Part shown: positions 10,166-21,122 of the stretch, piece by piece
How the letters are laid out: every line of letters begins with the position of its first letter
Position numbering within the stretch: the first letter of the stretch is position 1
From: Cydia pomonella
Taxonomy: Eukaryota; Arthropoda; Insecta; Lepidoptera; Tortricidae
NCBI RefSeq assembly: GCF_033807575.1
Contig: NC_084704.1
Span: 23,785,968-23,849,967, forward strand
Length of the DNA: 64,000 bases
Reading direction: 5' to 3'
Position numbers and translations under genes: made by a program
The notes under the pieces: model-generated
Databases searched by the model: none
Told to the model about the DNA's origin: nothing
What the model saw: the letters and a program-made list of their open reading frames with translations, nothing else

Positions 10166-10884
10166 TTTTAAGGATCCTTAAAAGGGGAGCATTGCAGATC
10201 CGTAACAAATACAACTTAATCTATACAGAGACCTAATTTTGTTTTAGTTTTCTCATTGCAAAGCTTAAATATAATCATATATTTGCTACGGTTTAGTAAT
10301 AATCTACTTCAAAGGCTTGCATTGAATATTGTTTGTGTACACGTAAATTGCCAGTGCTTATATTTAAGCCTCAGATTTAATTAATAGCATTTCCAAAGCG
10401 TTTAGGCTATCCTTCCACATAATACGAATCAAAATGGCCTATCGTCGTTATTAAACGCCTGTTTCAAATTCATCTTGTAAATTCTGGAATTGAGCTTGAA
10501 TTTCGGAGTCTAACTGGCGTCATTTGTAGTAGAGGAGGAAGTTTCTGCTTCAAATATTCGCACGCATCGATATGCGGCTGTTTCACGATTAGATGCCGTT
10601 ACAATATGTTGGAAATTAACTAATTTTCGTCCAGTAAATAAGTCATATATTATAGGAACAGGTATATCTTGCTTCGACAGTCCGTGACGTAAGGAAAATG
10701 AAACTTTAAACCCCTCCTGTATGTAGGTATTAGTAACTTACGGACAGATATTATTTAGTTGTAGAAAATAATTATTAATATTCGTTGCGAATCACAGACT
10801 GACAGTTGTGAAAGGTAAAAATGTAAAATAAGTAATCTTTGATTAAGATTATTTTTTAATCAAAAGTCATAATCGATGGTTTGA
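10166..10884. other. Spacer between two LINEs
   Basis: AT-rich sequence with no gene, repeat or RNA that I recognise. Confidence 0.4.
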
Positions 10885-12477
10885 GATGAACATGGTAACA
10901 TACTACCTACCAACCGCTCCATCCTGCACGATTTTCCAAGAAGTCAACACCGCCCTGCGCTTATCAAGATAGGTTTGGAGGTACCGTTGGTGAATTCTGT
11001 ACCCAAACCGAGATGGAACTTTAGCAAAGCTGACTGGGATTCATACAAACAGCAGATGGACGCTAACATCAGATGGATTAAACCTGTCGCATCCAACTAT
11101 AATAGGTTCTGTGGGCTTGTGTTAAGCACAGCAAAGAAATTCATCCCAAGAGGTTTCCGTAAGGAATACATCCCCGGATGGTCCTCTGAGACCGAAGACG
11201 CGTACCGCTCGTATCTTGCTACACAGAACACCGATACAGCTAACGAACTGATAACCAAGCTGGACGAATGCCGCCGACAGAAATGGCTGGAAAATGTCGA
11301 GAGCATGGACTTCACCCATTCGAGCAGAAAAAGCTGGGCAATGCTACGAAAACTCGGTGGCGCTTCGGAACCAGAAAAAAAGGAATCCACTGTCCACCCG
11401 GATGCGGTGGCGGAGCGTCTAAAACGAGTCACAAAAAGCGCCTCTGTTGACAAAGATTTCGCGAGAACCATCCGACGCAAAAACCAAACCACAGTACGCG
11501 CCAATGAAAAAAGTGATTTTTTGGATTCCTCCTTCACATCCGAAGAAGTTTCCATCGCTCTGAGGCAAACAAAATGCGGAAAATCAGCCGGGTTCGACAA
11601 TATCTACCCCGAATTTTTCACCCACTTGGGTAAAAGGGCCATTCGATGGCTGGCTGATTTCTTTAACGATATCTATAACTCCGCCAAGTTGCCCCCTGTT
11701 TTTATGAAGTCTAAAGTTATAGCGATTCTCAAGCCCGGGAAAACTCCTGATGATGCAGCAAATTATCGACCCATATCTCTACTAAGCGTTACATATAAAA
11801 TCCTAGAACGCCTTTTGTACAATCGTTTGAAGCATATAGTAGACCAAGAAATACCTATCGAACAGGCGGGTTTCCGGGCTGGTCGCAGCTGTGCAGATCA
11901 GGTTCTCGCACTCACCAGCCATATAGAAGCGGGTTTCCAGAGAAACCAGAAAACCCATGCAGCGTTCGTGGACCTGAGCGCGGCGTACGACACGATCTGG
12001 ACAGATGGCCTTTTACACAAGTTTAGCGATATAATTCCATCGGCAAAAATCCTTCGCCTTCTCAAAAGCATGCTGGGCCCACGTAAAATTAAGGTTCTTC
12101 TTGGAGACAGGGAAAGTCGATTTAGACTTTTGAAGAATGGACTTCCTCAAGGGTCGGTCTTGGCTCCTCTCCTGTTTAATATATATACCCGTAATATACC
12201 TGCTACAAAATGCGACAAATTTTTGTATGCTGACGACTTGGCTCTCACAGTTCAAACTAAGAACTTCGAAAATGGGGAAATGGTACTGACGCAAGACTTA
12301 CAAACTCTTAACGAGTATTACACAAAATGGAGACTCTGCCCAAACCCCACAAAAACCGAAGTAGCTGCCTTCCACCTTTCTAACAGCCAAGCACGAAGAG
12401 AAGTAGACGTTACTTTTTGCGGGAAAAGGCTCCAACATAATTTCTACCCGAAGTACCTGGGGGTAACCGATCTCTGA
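10885..12477 (+). pseudogene. LINE endonuclease tail plus reverse transcriptase
   Basis: The frame is open from 10885 and needs no start codon here, because it is a truncated internal part of ORF2. At 10942-10956 the endonuclease motif reads SQHRP in place of the usual SDHxP, so a catalytic aspartate has been replaced. Numbering from codon 10975, a linker with RWNF and RKSWAMLRKLGG leads into the reverse transcriptase: SAGFDNIYPEF near 195, YRPISLL near 255, QAGFRAGRS, AFVDLSAAYDT (first catalytic Asp), GLPQGSVLAPLLFNIY and YADD at 12226-12237. The frame ends at a TGA after YLGVT, where the intact family continues with a related Leu-Thr-Tyr-Lys stretch. One frameshift explains the stop. Confidence 0.9.
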
Positions 12478-13262
12478 CTTACAAGCCCCACCTGGAGAAT
12501 CTAGGTCAGAAATTAAAAACAAGGGTTAACCTTATTAATAAACTCGCGGGAACAACCTGGGGAGTACGAGGCCGTATCCTGCGCACCACTAGCCTGGCCC
12601 TTGTCTACCCAACAGCAGAGTACTGTGCCGCAGTGTGGTACAAAAGCGCACACACAATTAAAGTCGATGTCCAACTTAATCGAGCTATGCGTACAATAAC
12701 GGGCTGCCTATTACCAACGCCTACACATTGGCTTCCTGTTCTTTCTCATATTGCGCCGCCAGAAATACGCAGAACACACGCTGCCTCGAGGGAATGGGAG
12801 AAATCTAAGAAAGGCATGCTTCCCATCAGCAAAACACTTGATCACCTTCCCAATGCACGTCTCAGATCTCGCAGACCTATCTGGTCAGATTCCCAAATCA
12901 TAGGCCCAGAACGCTTCTGCGTTAACTTACAATGGACGAAGAGCTGGAACACGTATAATACACAGTCACAAATTTCCATCGCCGATATACTCCCAACAAA
13001 AGAACCACCCGGGCTTGATGAGACACGAAAAATATGGGTTACACTGAATAGAATAAGGACCGATGTCAGCTGCTGCAACCATAATCTCCATAAATGGGGC
13101 TATAAGCCCTCACCAAACTGCGACTGTGGCGCGCCAGACCAGACAACCACGCACATCGTGGAGGAATGCCCCATGAGATGTTTTTCTGGAGGCATGAAAG
13201 AGCTGCACGCGATAACTGCGGATGCCAGGGAATGGCTATCAAACTTAGACCTTAAACTTTGA
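12468..13262 (+). pseudogene. LINE ORF2 C-terminal region
   Basis: Continues the reverse transcriptase frame directly after the frameshift, reading RSLTYKPHLENLG and onwards without a stop to 13262. It contains ALVYPTAEYCAAVW, LPTPTHWLPVLS and a cysteine/histidine cluster CDCGAPDQTTTHIVEECP near the end. Such C-terminal Cys-Cys-His-Cys clusters are typical of Jockey/CR1-like ORF2 proteins and may bind RNA. Upstream and downstream frames overlap by about 10 bp, which fixes the mutation site between about 12460 and 12475. Confidence 0.88.
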
Positions 13263-13339
13263 CTATAACGTTACTTTTGTAAACTTGATTTGTATTTTAT
13301 TTTTCCAATAAAGCCATACGATAAATAAAAAAAATAGAG

Positions 13340-13530
13340 TTCACGCGGCGGTAGGCAGCGGCATTCCCCGGCATGCGCCGAAGTGCTTCTTGGTGCGCCG
13401 GTCGCCGGCGTTGCGCTGGCGGGCGCTCGCGAGGGATTTTACTTTGTCGCTGTGCGCTGCGGCCTGCGCGGAGTAAATCCTCCTTGGTGATCTGCGCTGG
13501 GCTCCGCCGGCTCGTAAACTTGTACTTAAA
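13340..13530. other. GC-rich, CpG-rich island
   Basis: Roughly 190 bp very rich in GC and CpG (GCGCCGGTCGCCGGCG, GGCGGGCGCTCGCGAGG), abutting the LINE tail and surrounded by AT-rich DNA. A frame at 13373-13591 is open but composed of Arg, Ala and Cys codons typical of GC bias. It could be part of a transposon 5' region. I cannot show a promoter. Confidence 0.5.
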
Positions 13531-14299
13531 ATTTTTGGACGCGTATGTTTTTTTAACTAGGAATTTGATTACACAGACTGTACCCGAATAAACATGAAAA
13601 ATAAAAATGTACTAAATATCTTAGTAAAGCTTTTAGTTGGAGTAGATTTCTAAAAGCTTATCATTAAAAACATGTCACCAAAGAATCATAAAAAGGAGGT
13701 CTGAGAGAGTTTTACATCCTTTGCCTGCAAGTTCCAAAGACTTGGCTTCCGGTAGAAAAGAAAACGTTTCCTTTCTAAAATAACTTCAGCGAGCTTTTTA
13801 TAAAGCTTTATGTTTAAGTACCTTAAGTTATTCTATTTTGGAGAATTAATAATGTTTAATTTTCTCCTTGTAATTAAGAGTGACAAAGAAAAGTGAACCT
13901 GTACTTTGTGTTAATAAATTTTACTTAATGCAGACACAAAATTAACTGTTTTCCTTACTAGCTACTTCCTAGTTTCATGTACTGTTTTATCTAAGATATG
14001 TACTATTATCAGTAAAAAACATGCAATATAGTAGGGGAAACCAAGAAATGATTTTTGGATTTACTCGAGCATGTCAGATATAACAGGAACTATAACCCAA
14101 ATTGCATTTACTTAAACCTGATCTTTTGGTTTGTTTAATTACAGATTTTTATATGGGGAAAGAAGGACTAGGTCTGGAGCGGCAGTTTTATTGCAATTAA
14201 AAGTATTTTCAGAAAACTAGTTTTAACAGGGGAAAACGCGTTTTTACTTAAAACGGGTTTTTACGGTAATATACCACGATAAAGATGTGATAACAAAAC
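13531..14299. other. AT-rich spacer with one isolated CTCGAG motif
   Basis: No gene. The word CTCGAGCATGTCAGAT at 14064-14079 differs by only two bases from the motif arrayed at 5.9-7.8 kb, suggesting a small fragment or relative of that element. Confidence 0.4.
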
Positions 14300-14600
14300 T
14301 TATTTTTTCTCGATATACATTTTACTTTGTCCAACATCGCAGGCTTTCTTTGCGAGCCACAGCCAACTGTGAAGAGCGCTTGTTACGACCCTAACAAGCG
14401 TTGCATCAGAAAAATGTTGGCTCACATTCTGAATAGAGTAGGCAACGGAAGTAACAGAACCAACTCTCATAGTAAGAGCAGAATTTTCAGCTAATATGCT
14501 AATTACGTATGATAAACTTGCTAGCAATCCATTAAAACAACCTGATATTGCCATCATGTGTTTTTCAAAATGACAATGACAAATGTACACTTTATAATTA
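14300..14600 (-). other. Unrecognised open frame, possible exon or repeat fragment
   Basis: The minus strand is open for 96 codons, with a balanced amino-acid composition (GCFNGLLASLSYVISILAEN near the start). A pyrimidine-rich stretch ending in AG (about 14605-14595) precedes it, and a GTAAAA that could serve as a splice donor follows CAAA near 14325. I do not recognise the protein. It could be an isolated exon, a transposon piece or chance. Confidence 0.25.
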
Positions 14601-16650
14601 AAAAAAAATGTTGTGTGTTCAAATCTTTACACGACTGCACATTAAAAGGAGTGTATCGTTTTCAACGTTCATGTTTTAATGTGCGTTTCTTTATTCCACC
14701 ATAACTTCTGAGTGCCTCCGTAGAATCCTTGTTATGAAATTATTTACTTCAAGAATCATACAGTTGCTTCATTTTTAATCTATGACAACATTGAAAACCA
14801 TAGTCCATAGTTTTAAAAATCTAACTTAGGGTCCTATTTCATTATTCGTGTATTTTAGCGATGATTTTGCTTCCGAGAAAATGAAAAGCTTCTTTAAATA
14901 AATTTGATTGAATAACTTTCAGAATCTTATGAAAAAAATAGTATTATGCTGAGTGTTCACCTTTTTCAGTGTAGTTAGTAGTTACAGTGTACACTTTAGT
15001 TATAAGTCTTCATGTTTTTTCTTCCTGGTATGTATTTTATTTTTTAAATAGGCACTTACACTGAAATAAATTTTTAATATTTTCCAATTAAAAACTATGC
15101 TTATTTTTTTGCGTTGTATGTATATTTTAATCTTGATTAAAATCACAAAGTAGAACAACATTTATAAGCAGCTGGGTCATGAAATTATAAACATACACAG
15201 TCCTGCAAGTTGTCATACGAATGCGCTTCAAAAATTTCACTTCTCTCCCGATTTTCAACGCTATGAATGCATTCGAAATCGCGCGGAAAGTTCATGTTAA
15301 GCGCGTTTTAATGAAAATTGTAAGTTTGAAGTACCGCCATTAAACAAGTTATACGATAAACTGAAATTCTGACTTCGTTGGTAACGGTGAAAGGTTTGAG
15401 GAATTATGATTGTGACAATATATAGGTAATAAAATAGGTAATAAATATGTAATAAAATGAGCGTGCGTTAATGAGCATTAGGAACATTTTTTATTAATAA
15501 TGTATGTGCCCATTTACTAGATTTTAGCAGTGCAGAAATAAAGCCTCCTACAAAACTAAAATATGAAAAAGGTGTATTCTGTTTATGTTACGATTCTTTC
15601 TATGATGTAAATAAACCCTCAATCTTGTAGCTTTTTTTTATATTGGCAAAAACTGTTCAGTTTGTAAGTTCTTTCATTATTACTAGTCCGTTGTGTCTTT
15701 TCTCGCCGTGCCTAAATAAAACTTACGCTCGCAATTTTATTCCCCTGTCGACACAATCAGCCTTCGCCGGGAGCCGATTCGAAGTTATAAAAAAAAAAAC
15801 AATTTCTATATAATTGGCCCAGGCATCTCGCTCGTACTTATATATTGGTGAGAGTTACTTATAAAATGTTAGAAACATATTTTTAATGTTAGAATACCGC
15901 TCCTGGACGTTTATTTTTATAAATGTGTGAATTGCAAAAAAAATGTACATAATTAAGCGTAGTTAAGAAGCTGTGCTTAGTCTTAAGTATATTGATTAAT
16001 TTGTGTTACGAAAATAAACCATGTAAATTGGTTTTATTGTACTTAACTCATACATATATAAGTCTTAAGCATACGCTAATACACTTTCATGCATATAACC
16101 AAAATATAACTTAAATAGAAACTGCTTAATTGTCGTAACATAATGGAACCAATTAACTTTTGACTAATTACAGGTCCTTAACTATGTACAAATTTTATGC
16201 AATTCACTCAAATCATAATCAGGTGCAATTTTGAAAACTAAACATTTTACATGCATTTTACTTATTAAAGATGTACGTCATGCATGAGTGACTCATACAG
16301 TCACTTTCATATTTTACTGAACCCAGACCACAAATATTGAAATCAGTAGACATACAAAACTTATGTCAAGTTCTGTTATAAAACAAATAAAAAATACCTA
16401 GTCCTTAATATAAATACTAACCACATTGCACTATTTAAATAAAGGAATTTACACATCTCGGCAGGTGTTTTTCACATGTGCCGTTTCAAATGGAGAGCGC
16501 TCATTCTGTTAACGATTGTTCCTCCCGGAGCGGAGGCAATTGGCTCATTAAGGAATTCAGCTGTCCCTGCGATGATGCGTAATCATTGTAATCAATCAGC
16601 TATGGCTAGCATTTACGAACATGCACTATAAATTTTATTTTCATATTAAC
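14601..16650. other. AT-rich DNA without recognisable features
   Basis: No supported gene, RNA or repeat. Long AT-rich stretches with many stop codons in all frames. Confidence 0.5.
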
Positions 16651-16654
16651 AGTT

Positions 16655-16935
16655 TTCTTCTTCTTCCTAGCGTTGTCTCAGCTTTTTAACGGTACTCAGA
16701 GGAGCCTGGGATCCGCTTGACAACTAATGCCAAGAATTGGCGTAGGTATTAGTTTTTACGAGAGTGACTGCCACCTGAACTTCCAACCCAGAGGGGATAC
16801 TAAGCCTTTTTGGGATTAGTCCATTTTCCTTCTTCGTAAATATTAATGATAATTCGTACATAAATTCTAAAAAACTCATTCATACAAACCGTGGATTGAA
16901 CCCGCGTCCTCGTATCGTATGTATGTCACTGTGAC
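16655..16935 (-). mobile_element. tRNA-derived SINE, third family, copy 1
   Basis: Shares GGAGCCTGGG(A/G)TCCGCTTG, TTAGTTTTTACGA and CTTCCAACCCAGAGGG blocks in the same order and orientation with 50365-50870. A B-box-like GGGTTCAATCC lies on the minus strand at about 16895-16905. The match is a lepidopteran SINE by memory of the sequence. The central region is diverged. Confidence 0.7.
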
Positions 16936-17109
16936 AAAAAAATCAGACCATTTGCGATCCATAGTATCTAGTGTTAGTTACAAAATAAAAATACAGGCAT
17001 ACTAAGTTAGTAAATAAATACCTAAAGCTTACCAAATACACAAAAGAAAACTAAATTTAGGGTCAGTTCTGGCAGACCTACTCCCAGCGTTTTTTTTATA
17101 TTATCAGTA

Positions 17110-17859
17110 TCCTATATTAAAATACTGATTGATCGTGATAGCAGCACTGGTCTTGGTCTATGGATGCGTAGCTTGGACGTTGACCCTGAAGGAGGAAAAC
17201 AAGAGGAAGATCTTTAGAAAGATTTTAGGCCCTAACTACAAGACGAGAAGATAGGTTTTGGAGAGTGAGAAGGAACTTGGAGGTGGAAGAACTGGTGGGC
17301 GAGCCCAACACCATCGGCGAAAGCAATACTACTCGACTTCGCTGGCTCGGCCATGTGGAGAGGATGGGAGAGGATCGTGCGGCCAAGAGAGCTTATCTAT
17401 GGCGACCAACTGGGAGACGTCCGGTCGAAAGCTAGGCCATCCGACCGGACCGTATCGATGAATCGCCGAGGTCTAGAAAGACCTGTGCGATATTCAAGCG
17501 GCTGAATGGCATCCAATAGCACAGATAGGAACGAATGGCGAAGTCTAGTGTCGGAGGCATTGATATATATATCTAAAGACAGGCCTTACGGGCACGAAAA
17601 ATGGGGCTAGTTTAGTGGTGTCACTCACGATTGAATTCGAGCCAATCGTGCAGTTACGCCCTACGCAACTAGTTGCGCCCAATCACGCGCGTTATGCGAA
17701 CTCATCAACCAATCGCTTTGTGGCGTTAGACTGCACGATTGGCTCGAATTCATGTACGTGACACCGCTGTACTGGTCCCATTCTTATTGCCCGTAAGGCT
17801 CGTCCTCAGATATATGTCAATGGTCAGAGGCCAAGATTCACGGGTCGCTGAGCCAGTGA
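17110..17859 (+). pseudogene. RTE-like LINE C-terminus, split by a MITE
   Basis: Fragments of the C-terminal region of an RTE-type retrotransposon protein: VYGCVAWTLTL, RKILGP, a frame change, RLRWLGHVERMGED, GRRP, then EWHPIAQ(D)RNEWRSLVSEA. The reading stops at about 17558 and resumes after the MITE as KIHGSLSQ followed by TGA at 17857-17859. Removing the inserted element and one target copy restores an unbroken EAKIH junction. At least two further frame changes make it inactive. Confidence 0.8.
17558..17823. mobile_element. MITE with about 75-bp terminal inverted repeats
   Basis: The left end runs CATTGATATAT...CTTACGGGCA; the right end is its inverted counterpart over about 75 bp, including GAATTCGAGCCAATCGTGCA on each arm. 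It interrupts the RTE-like LINE, and the target words TCGGAGGC (17551-17558) and TCAGAGGC (17824-17831) flank it, an 8-bp duplication with one mismatch. An 8-bp duplication would fit hAT. The exact end base is ambiguous by one or two positions. Confidence 0.8.
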
Positions 17860-18640
17860 AGTAAGTATTTTAAAATAAATTGGGCGGCTATTTCAATATA
17901 ATCAAGTGTCGTAATAATATATCTTCCCTCTCTTCTTACAAATACAATTGTGATAGCTATATATCATCTTTAGGTACTCAGAAGTGACCCCTTCGAAAGT
18001 GACTACGTTGCTATATTTAAATAATTCGTGCACATTTGTGTAATTCAAGTAGGTACTATTAATTTATCGCCACTTTGGTACTTTCACATTTAATTTATTA
18101 TTGTCCACTCCATTTGTGTCACCAAGCCATGGTTTGCTTGCTATATACAAGCTTTTAATTTACTTTCAATGCATGTATGTCAATCGTATGTCGTTGTGGA
18201 TTTAAATTGTAAATAGTTATTCAAAATTACTCATAGTTATCATTTTTTCTGAATTATTTTTCTTACTCCACCCACATTCGAGAATTTCTGTTTTGCCCTA
18301 TGGTTGACTGGTAGAGAATGCCTTAAGGCATTAAATCCGCCATGTGTACTTATTTTTATTGTGCAATAAAGTTTAAATAAATAACTCATACCTCTGTAAT
18401 TTTGTTTGTACAGGTAAAATCTTGCAAGTTAAATTGGACTTACTTCCCAGTTTTCAAAGAAGCTGAGAAGGATTATGCCGAATTTGGCCTATGATTCGAT
18501 AAGCATGATACGATAAATTTCATCATATTTGTAACAATCTCATAGATATATGTTACATTCCAATGGAAACTTCTTAGTACCGAAAATAAGTAAAAGAGTA
18601 ATTAAATCAACACATCAAACCACGCCATTACTCGTACATA
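17860..18640. other. AT-rich spacer
   Basis: No gene recognised. An AATAAA followed by A-rich sequence at about 18365-18385 could be an old polyadenylation or LINE-tail remnant. Confidence 0.35.
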
Positions 18641-18649
18641 GAATCCATG

Positions 18650-19290
18650 ACATTTATTGACCGAAGCGTAGCGTAGGTCTACGTTTTGACTCGCGCAATC
18701 TGCTTTCGTATGTCCGGATGTTCTCCTCTACAGGTCGCAATTCTCAACCGATTCGCGTGAAATTTTGCGACCATATTCTATGATCAAATAGAATTTTTTT
18801 GTCGATCCAGTTTTTGGAATTTTTTCAAAATGGCGGAGTCATGGCACGTCGCGCCTAAACAAATAGCCATATCGATATCATAAGAGTTTCCTCCTTGTGA
18901 GACATGGTTACAGAGTGATTTGCGAAAAATTCAGATATTTTAGAACGCTGGTTTAGAGGGTATTTAGATATTTAGGTTTTACTCGAGAATAAGTAGCCTA
19001 ATTTCACCGTGTCACATATACCCATTCGTAGCTCAATTGGAATACACTAGCTTTACAATCATGAGGTTCCGGGCTCAAATCCCGAACAATGAAATCTTTT
19101 TGGTTTTTTTTTTTGCACTTTAATTTCCTGTTTTTTATTGACTAAGCTTTGTAACAGGGAGAGAGAAGAGGACCCTGGATCTATTCCCTGAATTGTAACA
19201 TTTTGTATTTAAATTTCGTAATTGTTGATCAAGCGAGCACGAAGCGCGAGCAAAGCGTATTCGTTTCAGTTTTATTGTCTGAACTTTTTT
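18650..19290. repeat. Dispersed repeat with an internal tRNA-like segment
   Basis: The start (GACCGAAGCGTAGCGTAGG) and end (CGAGCACGAAGCGCGAGCAA) are recognisable lepidopteran repeat words by memory. At about 19025-19092 there is a tRNA-like stretch: an A box TAGCTCAATTGG and a B-box-like GGGCTCAAATCC. The acceptor arm pairs at five of seven positions and the anticodon stem hardly pairs, so it is not a functional tRNA gene. Likely a tRNA-derived repeat or a pseudo-tRNA captured in a repeat. Confidence 0.45.
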
Positions 19291-20765
19291 TACAGCCGTT
19301 TAAGTTCAAGGAGACGGACAGTTGCGCAGGCGAAAACGGGTTCATGTTTAAAAAAATCTGAGCAGTTTTTGCATTTAGATTAATTTATCAACTTTGGCTT
19401 TGCTATAGAGACGTAGTTGTAGATTGGAATATTGATATTATATTAGGAATAGAAGTTTAAACGTAAATATATAAAAAATATATATCATAGCTAAAAGAGG
19501 GAAACGGTTTTCTAACATATTTCCTGCGTGCAGTCGCCGCAGAAAGTTTCGGTACGGTTCGTGGCATTCTTTTAGAAAATTTTGGTGCATAATATAGATT
19601 ACTAAGAGCCAGCGATGCTTGCTATAATCTTGTCTACAAAAATTCAGGCCACAAAATTGCAGGAACACAATGTTCCGAAGATTTATTACATATCTTCTGT
19701 TGATATTTTAGTCAAGGTATTCGATGTAGCAAAATGATGTTTTAGCGGATTAAATTGCCAAATCCTATAGAGATAAAACACTACAGAGTGAAGCTCTGAT
19801 GGCCCTTCTTCTGCCGACGAAGATGGAGGTGGTTCTACTTTTACCATTCAGGGGATGATCGACTAACTGTGGGCGTTTGGAAACGGGAAAGGGAGTATTT
19901 TCTCTTTCCTTCCCATTTTGTAGGCGTTGGCAAAGAGAATTTGAAATGGAGGTAGAATGTCAAACAAAATTTTGTTGCTACAGTAAAATTGCTGCTATAT
20001 CTTTCGACACATGATAAAAATTGTAGAACTCCATTTGACTTTCCTTTCCTTGATGATCTTTTTTATCCTTATTCGTTTACTAATATATGCTAAAATTGTT
20101 AAAGACCTAAAAGTGGCGCCATCTAATAGATAAAAGGCCAAATGTTTGACAGCATCGTTTCGAGCGATGGCACCATAACGTTCCAAAAGTTTTAATCATA
20201 TGTCCAAAGATGGCAGTAAATTTACGTGTCTACAAAGTTTTCTTAGTTAATAATTAATGTAAATTCCTTTTCCGTGCAGGCTATTTAAATTCTGATATAC
20301 GAAAAAGTATCTATAAAAAATTAAGAGCAATTAACATTATTTAGAGGTCGCTATAAATGAAACAATACTGCTATACAAAATAGTATGAAAATAAATTGAC
20401 CCATCAATAAATCTGCTTTGGAAATGTCTTTAAGGGCTCTTTATTCGTTTTATTTATTATTTATAAGTATGCTTAAAAAGATGGCGATCGTTTTTTTTTG
20501 TTTTAGGTAACTTTGCATTTTTTTATTTGTATGAGGATATTGCAAATCACAAAATCATAGCGACCACCTTATCACTCGCAAATGAGTTCAAATTTGGTAC
20601 ATAGATTACTGTTCTATAAAGGGAGCCAAGTGAAGATAAAATCCTTTCAACTTTTTTCTACATACCTACAAAGTTGGACCATCCTATTCGATAATTATGT
20701 TTTTTTGACAATTTAGTTTTTATAAATTCTTCTAAACAGCGGAGCCATAGGTACATTTATTCAGT
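19291..20765. other. AT-rich DNA without recognisable features
   Basis: Small open frames of about 60-76 codons on the minus strand (19438-19668, 19995-20186) show no recognisable similarity and no good coding signature. Confidence 0.4.
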
Positions 20766-21122
20766 TTTAAGGGCTCCTCTACACGATGGCCCAGCGTAGG
20801 CCAATCTAAGGGACGCAGCTATGCGGTGAAATTAGATAGCAATATCACTTGCTCCCTCTAACGCAGTGGTTCCTAACCTTGTCAGTTCCTCCACCCCTAT
20901 GACTAACTAGGGAACCCGATTTTACCCCTACTCCCAATAAATATCAATATTCTTTCTTACAGGTCTAATTTCTGTTATATTTAATTGAGCTTATTACCTC
21001 CTTAAAATACCAGATTTACCACTACGGGGGTAATTACCCTCAAGTTAGAAACCGCTGCTCTAACGCATAAATGCGCCCCTAGGACTTGCCTACGCGGGGC
21101 CATCGTGTAGAGGAGCCTTAAG
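20766..21122. mobile_element. TTAA-flanked fold-back MITE, interrupted
   Basis: Outer ends GGGCTCCTCTACACGATGG and its inverted partner (ending CCATCGTGTAGAGGAGCC) are each bordered by TTAA, the piggyBac-type target duplication. Without the inserted element at 20864-21057 the unit would be about 155 bp. I recall the same unit as a common lepidopteran MITE. Confidence 0.8.
20864..21057. mobile_element. hAT-type MITE nested in the TTAA MITE
   Basis: 194 bp with terminal repeats CAGTGGTTCCTAACCTTG and the inverted CAGCGGTTTCTAACTTG, typical of hAT termini (CAGxGG). It is flanked on both sides by a perfect 8-bp duplication CTCTAACG (20856-20863 and 21058-21065). No coding capacity, so it would need a hAT transposase in trans. 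Confidence 0.9.

Larger units (their letters stand above)
10885..13335 (+). mobile_element. 5'-truncated Jockey-superfamily LINE
   Basis: The element keeps the last 25 or so residues of its endonuclease, a complete reverse transcriptase and the C-terminal region. It ends with an AATAAA signal at about 13308 and an A-rich tail at 13320-13335. Only one clear frameshift (12468) breaks about 2.37 kb of coding sequence, so it is one of the younger elements in the window. The 5' break lies within about 10885-10930. Its base composition is richer in GC than the flanks. Confidence 0.88.
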
